Shown: positions 6,334-7,664 of the stretch, piece after piece
Layout: each line of letters begins with the position of its first letter
Position numbering within the stretch: the first letter of the stretch is position 1
Program-made: the position numbers and the translations under genes
Source: an uncultured bacterium
GTDB taxonomy: Bacteria; Verrucomicrobiota; Lentisphaeria; Victivallales; UBA1829
Length of the DNA stretch: 7,664 nt
NCBI GenBank assembly: GCA_900549045.1
Contig: URNE01000097.1
Coordinates: 1-7,664, forward strand
Direction of reading: 5' to 3'
Notes under the pieces: model-generated
The model's input: only the letters and a program-made list of their open reading frames with translations
Database searches by the model: none
What the model was told of the DNA's origin: nothing

Positions 6334-7605
6334 ATGAAACAGTCCGCATTTTCCCCGAATCCGTTCTATGAAGCCGCGCTTGCAATCGCGAGACGGAAAC
6401 TTTCGCGCGATGCGAATCCGCAGCTTCTCCGGTCGCCCCGGCTTGGAACTGGAGGCGATTTCGTCAACATTTTTCTGTGGGACACGGCGTTTTCGGTTCA
6501 ATGGGCGAAGTTTCATGCGGATGAGTTTCCCGTTGCCGATTCACTGGACAACTTTTATGCGCTGCAGTCTCCGGACGGCTTCATCAGCCGCGAGAGCTGT
6601 CCGGACGGCACGAGCCGCTGGGCGCCTGAATGTCCCTCCGCATTTGCTCCGCCGCTGCTCGCCTGGGCGGAGCTGGACCTCTATGAAGGCGGATTCATCA
6701 CGACCCGCCTTCCGGAAGTTTTTCCGCATCTGCTGGCGCAGTACGAGTACAACAAAGCGCACTTCCGCCGGCCCGACGGGCTTTATTACACCGACATGCT
6801 CGGCTGCGGAATGGATGACATGCCGCGCTGGAACAGCGTTTCCGACCTCACTCCGGAGGGCGGCATTCCGCTGACGCGCGAATCCATTACTGCGCCGGGC
6901 GAGGAACGCGAAAAGACCTACCGCTGGCTGCGCGGCATTCCGCACGGCGTTTGCGACTGGAACCGTCAGATCGGCTGGTGCGAAACCACGGCGCAGAGCG
7001 CTTTCTTCGCTCTCTGTCTTGCCCGTATTGCTCATATCATCGGCGAGTCCGGAGAGGAGGCGCGGATGCTGGCGGAGCGTGCGGAACTTGCCCGCCTGAT
7101 CAACACGCTCTGCTGGGATGAGACGGACGGCTGGTATTACGATGTGCTGAATGGCGCTCCGGTCCGCCGCCGTCACATCGGCGCGTTCTGGACTCTTCTG
7201 GCGGAGGTTGCCCCCGCTGACCGTGCGGCGCGTCTTCTTGAACGCCTGCGCGACCCGGCGGAATTCAACCGTCCGTGCGGCGTTCCGTCGCTGAGCGCGG
7301 CGGATCCTGATTACATGACGCACGGCGCTTACTGGCGCGGTCCGGTCTGGGCTCCGACGAGCTACATGCTTTTGCGCGGACTCGACCGTTACGGCGAACA
7401 CACGCTGGCGGTTGAGCTTGCCGCCCGTCTTTATCATACTGCGGAAACGCTCTGGAAGAGCACGGGGACGATCTGGGAGAATTATCCGCCGGATCAGTGT
7501 GCGACTCCTTCCGTAACCGCCAAGCGCGATTTTTGCGGCTGGTCCGCTCTGATCCCGGTTACGTTTCTGCGCGAGTATCTCCAGAACGGAAAAGCTCGGA
7601 TTTGA
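6334..7605 (+). CDS. (alpha/alpha)6-barrel glycoside hydrolase of the GH63/GH37-like (MGH-type) group
   Basis: The 423-residue product carries the hallmarks of inverting (alpha/alpha)6 glucosidases: FLWDTAF (47-53, compare the YYWDS block of trehalases), GCGMDDMPRW (157-166), IGWCETTAQSAFFALCLARI (213-232), GWYYD (266-270), an AYWRGPVWAPTSYMLLRGL block (332-350), GTIWENYPPD (378-387) and a closing GWSAL (402-406). By analogy with the ESGWDFSSRW motif of trehalase, Asp161 is the likely general acid and Glu382 the likely base; this is my alignment by eye. No signal peptide is visible, so it should act in the cytoplasm on imported or internal oligosaccharides. It is much shorter than YgjK-type GH63 enzymes (over 700 residues) and shorter than trehalases, close to a bare catalytic core, as in mannosylglycerate hydrolase. 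Substrate is not deducible: trehalose, mannosyl- or glucosylglycerate, or another alpha-glucoside are options. It follows leuS but is separated from it by a terminator. Confidence 0.75.
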   Translation: MKQSAFSPNPFYEAALAIARRKLSRDANPQLLRSPRLGTGGDFVNIFLWDTAFSVQWAKFHADEFPVADSLDNFYALQSPDGFISRESCPDGTSRWAPECPSAFAPPLLAWAELDLYEGGFITTRLPEVFPHLLAQYEYNKAHFRRPDGLYYTDMLGCGMDDMPRWNSVSDLTPEGGIPLTRESITAPGEEREKTYRWLRGIPHGVCDWNRQIGWCETTAQSAFFALCLARIAHIIGESGEEARMLAERAELARLINTLCWDETDGWYYDVLNGAPVRRRHIGAFWTLLAEVAPADRAARLLERLRDPAEFNRPCGVPSLSAADPDYMTHGAYWRGPVWAPTSYMLLRGLDRYGEHTLAVELAARLYHTAETLWKSTGTIWENYPPDQCATPSVTAKRDFCGWSALIPVTFLREYLQNGKARI

Positions 7606-7664
7606 TTTGAAAATAACAGATATTGTGCTGTCTTATAACTGCAAAATAACCAGTTAAGAGATCG
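7606..7664. other. AT-rich intergenic tail with an imperfect inverted repeat
   Basis: These last 59 bases are far richer in A and T than the genes. CTT-at-AACTG (7632-7641) can pair with CAGTTAAG (7651-7658) around a 9-base loop if two bases bulge out. It could be a weak hairpin or part of an operator or promoter for a gene beyond the window. There is no T-run, so it is not a convincing terminator. TTGAAA (7607-7612) and TATAAC (7634-7639) are spaced 21 bases apart, too far for a standard promoter. No ORF is seen. Confidence 0.3.

Noticed and set aside
2339..6385. A 1348-codon open frame on the minus strand, antisense to paaK and leuS
   Set aside because: It is codon-aligned with two well-supported genes and exists only because they avoid TTA, CTA and TCA. 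Its product is an Arg/His/Asp/Val-rich mirror with no recognisable domain, it crosses gene boundaries and has no plausible ribosome site.
6541..7437. A 298-codon minus-strand frame antisense to the glycosidase gene
   Set aside because: It is codon-aligned with the glycosidase and ends at one of its TCA codons; the translation is low-complexity Arg/Ala/Val with no motif.
7607..7639. Promoter pair TTGAAA and TATAAC in the final intergenic stretch
   Set aside because: The spacer is 21 bases, outside the normal 16-19, and the downstream gene is not in the window, so it cannot be supported.
1..7664. CRISPR arrays, insertion sequences, tRNA or rRNA genes, phage or defence modules
   Set aside because: No regularly spaced repeats, transposase motifs, terminal inverted repeats or RNA gene signatures were seen on either strand.

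Overview
All genes in this window lie on the + strand and are tightly packed; no gene-free stretch exceeds 80 bases. From about position 450 onward the sequence looks like one diderm (Gram-negative) bacterium: it has a Pal-type outer-membrane lipoprotein, a LeuRS of the form lacking the Zn-knuckle cysteines, frequent GGA glycine codons and GC-rich hairpin terminators. I infer a gut or sediment anaerobe of the PVC group, perhaps Lentisphaerota/Victivallales. That placement is a judgement from sequence style, not a computed phylogeny.

Layout. Positions 1-373 hold an almost complete BlaI/MecI-type repressor of clear clostridial style. Two bases later starts an ORF (376-1035) whose body is a peptidoglycan-associated lipoprotein (Pal). 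Its first 15-25 codons look instead like the start of the BlaR1/M56 membrane protein that normally follows blaI. I read 376 to about 450 as a join between two genomes, either a recombination/transfer boundary or, more likely, a chimeric metagenome contig. A perfect-stem terminator (1043-1090) closes pal. Then follows a compact run with gaps of 9-27 bases: a cupin_5/DUF985 protein, a six-helix Mpv17/PMP22-like membrane protein, a phenylacetate-CoA ligase (paaK) and leucyl-tRNA synthetase (leuS), closed by a strong intrinsic terminator (6282-6320). The Shine-Dalgarno sequence of the next gene begins directly after the T-run. That gene is a small cytoplasmic (alpha/alpha)6 glycosidase of the GH63/GH37-like group. 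The last 59 bases are AT-rich and carry one weak imperfect inverted repeat.

How the genes relate. The cupin-membrane protein-paaK-leuS run looks co-transcribed but has no shared pathway that I can see. LeuRS is housekeeping, PaaK activates aryl acids to CoA thioesters, and the other two are conserved families of unclear role. I found no defence system, mobile element, CRISPR array or RNA gene. The observations most worth checking are the blaI/pal junction, the terminator-next-to-start geometry seen twice, and the total absence of TTA, CTA and TCA codons across paaK and leuS.
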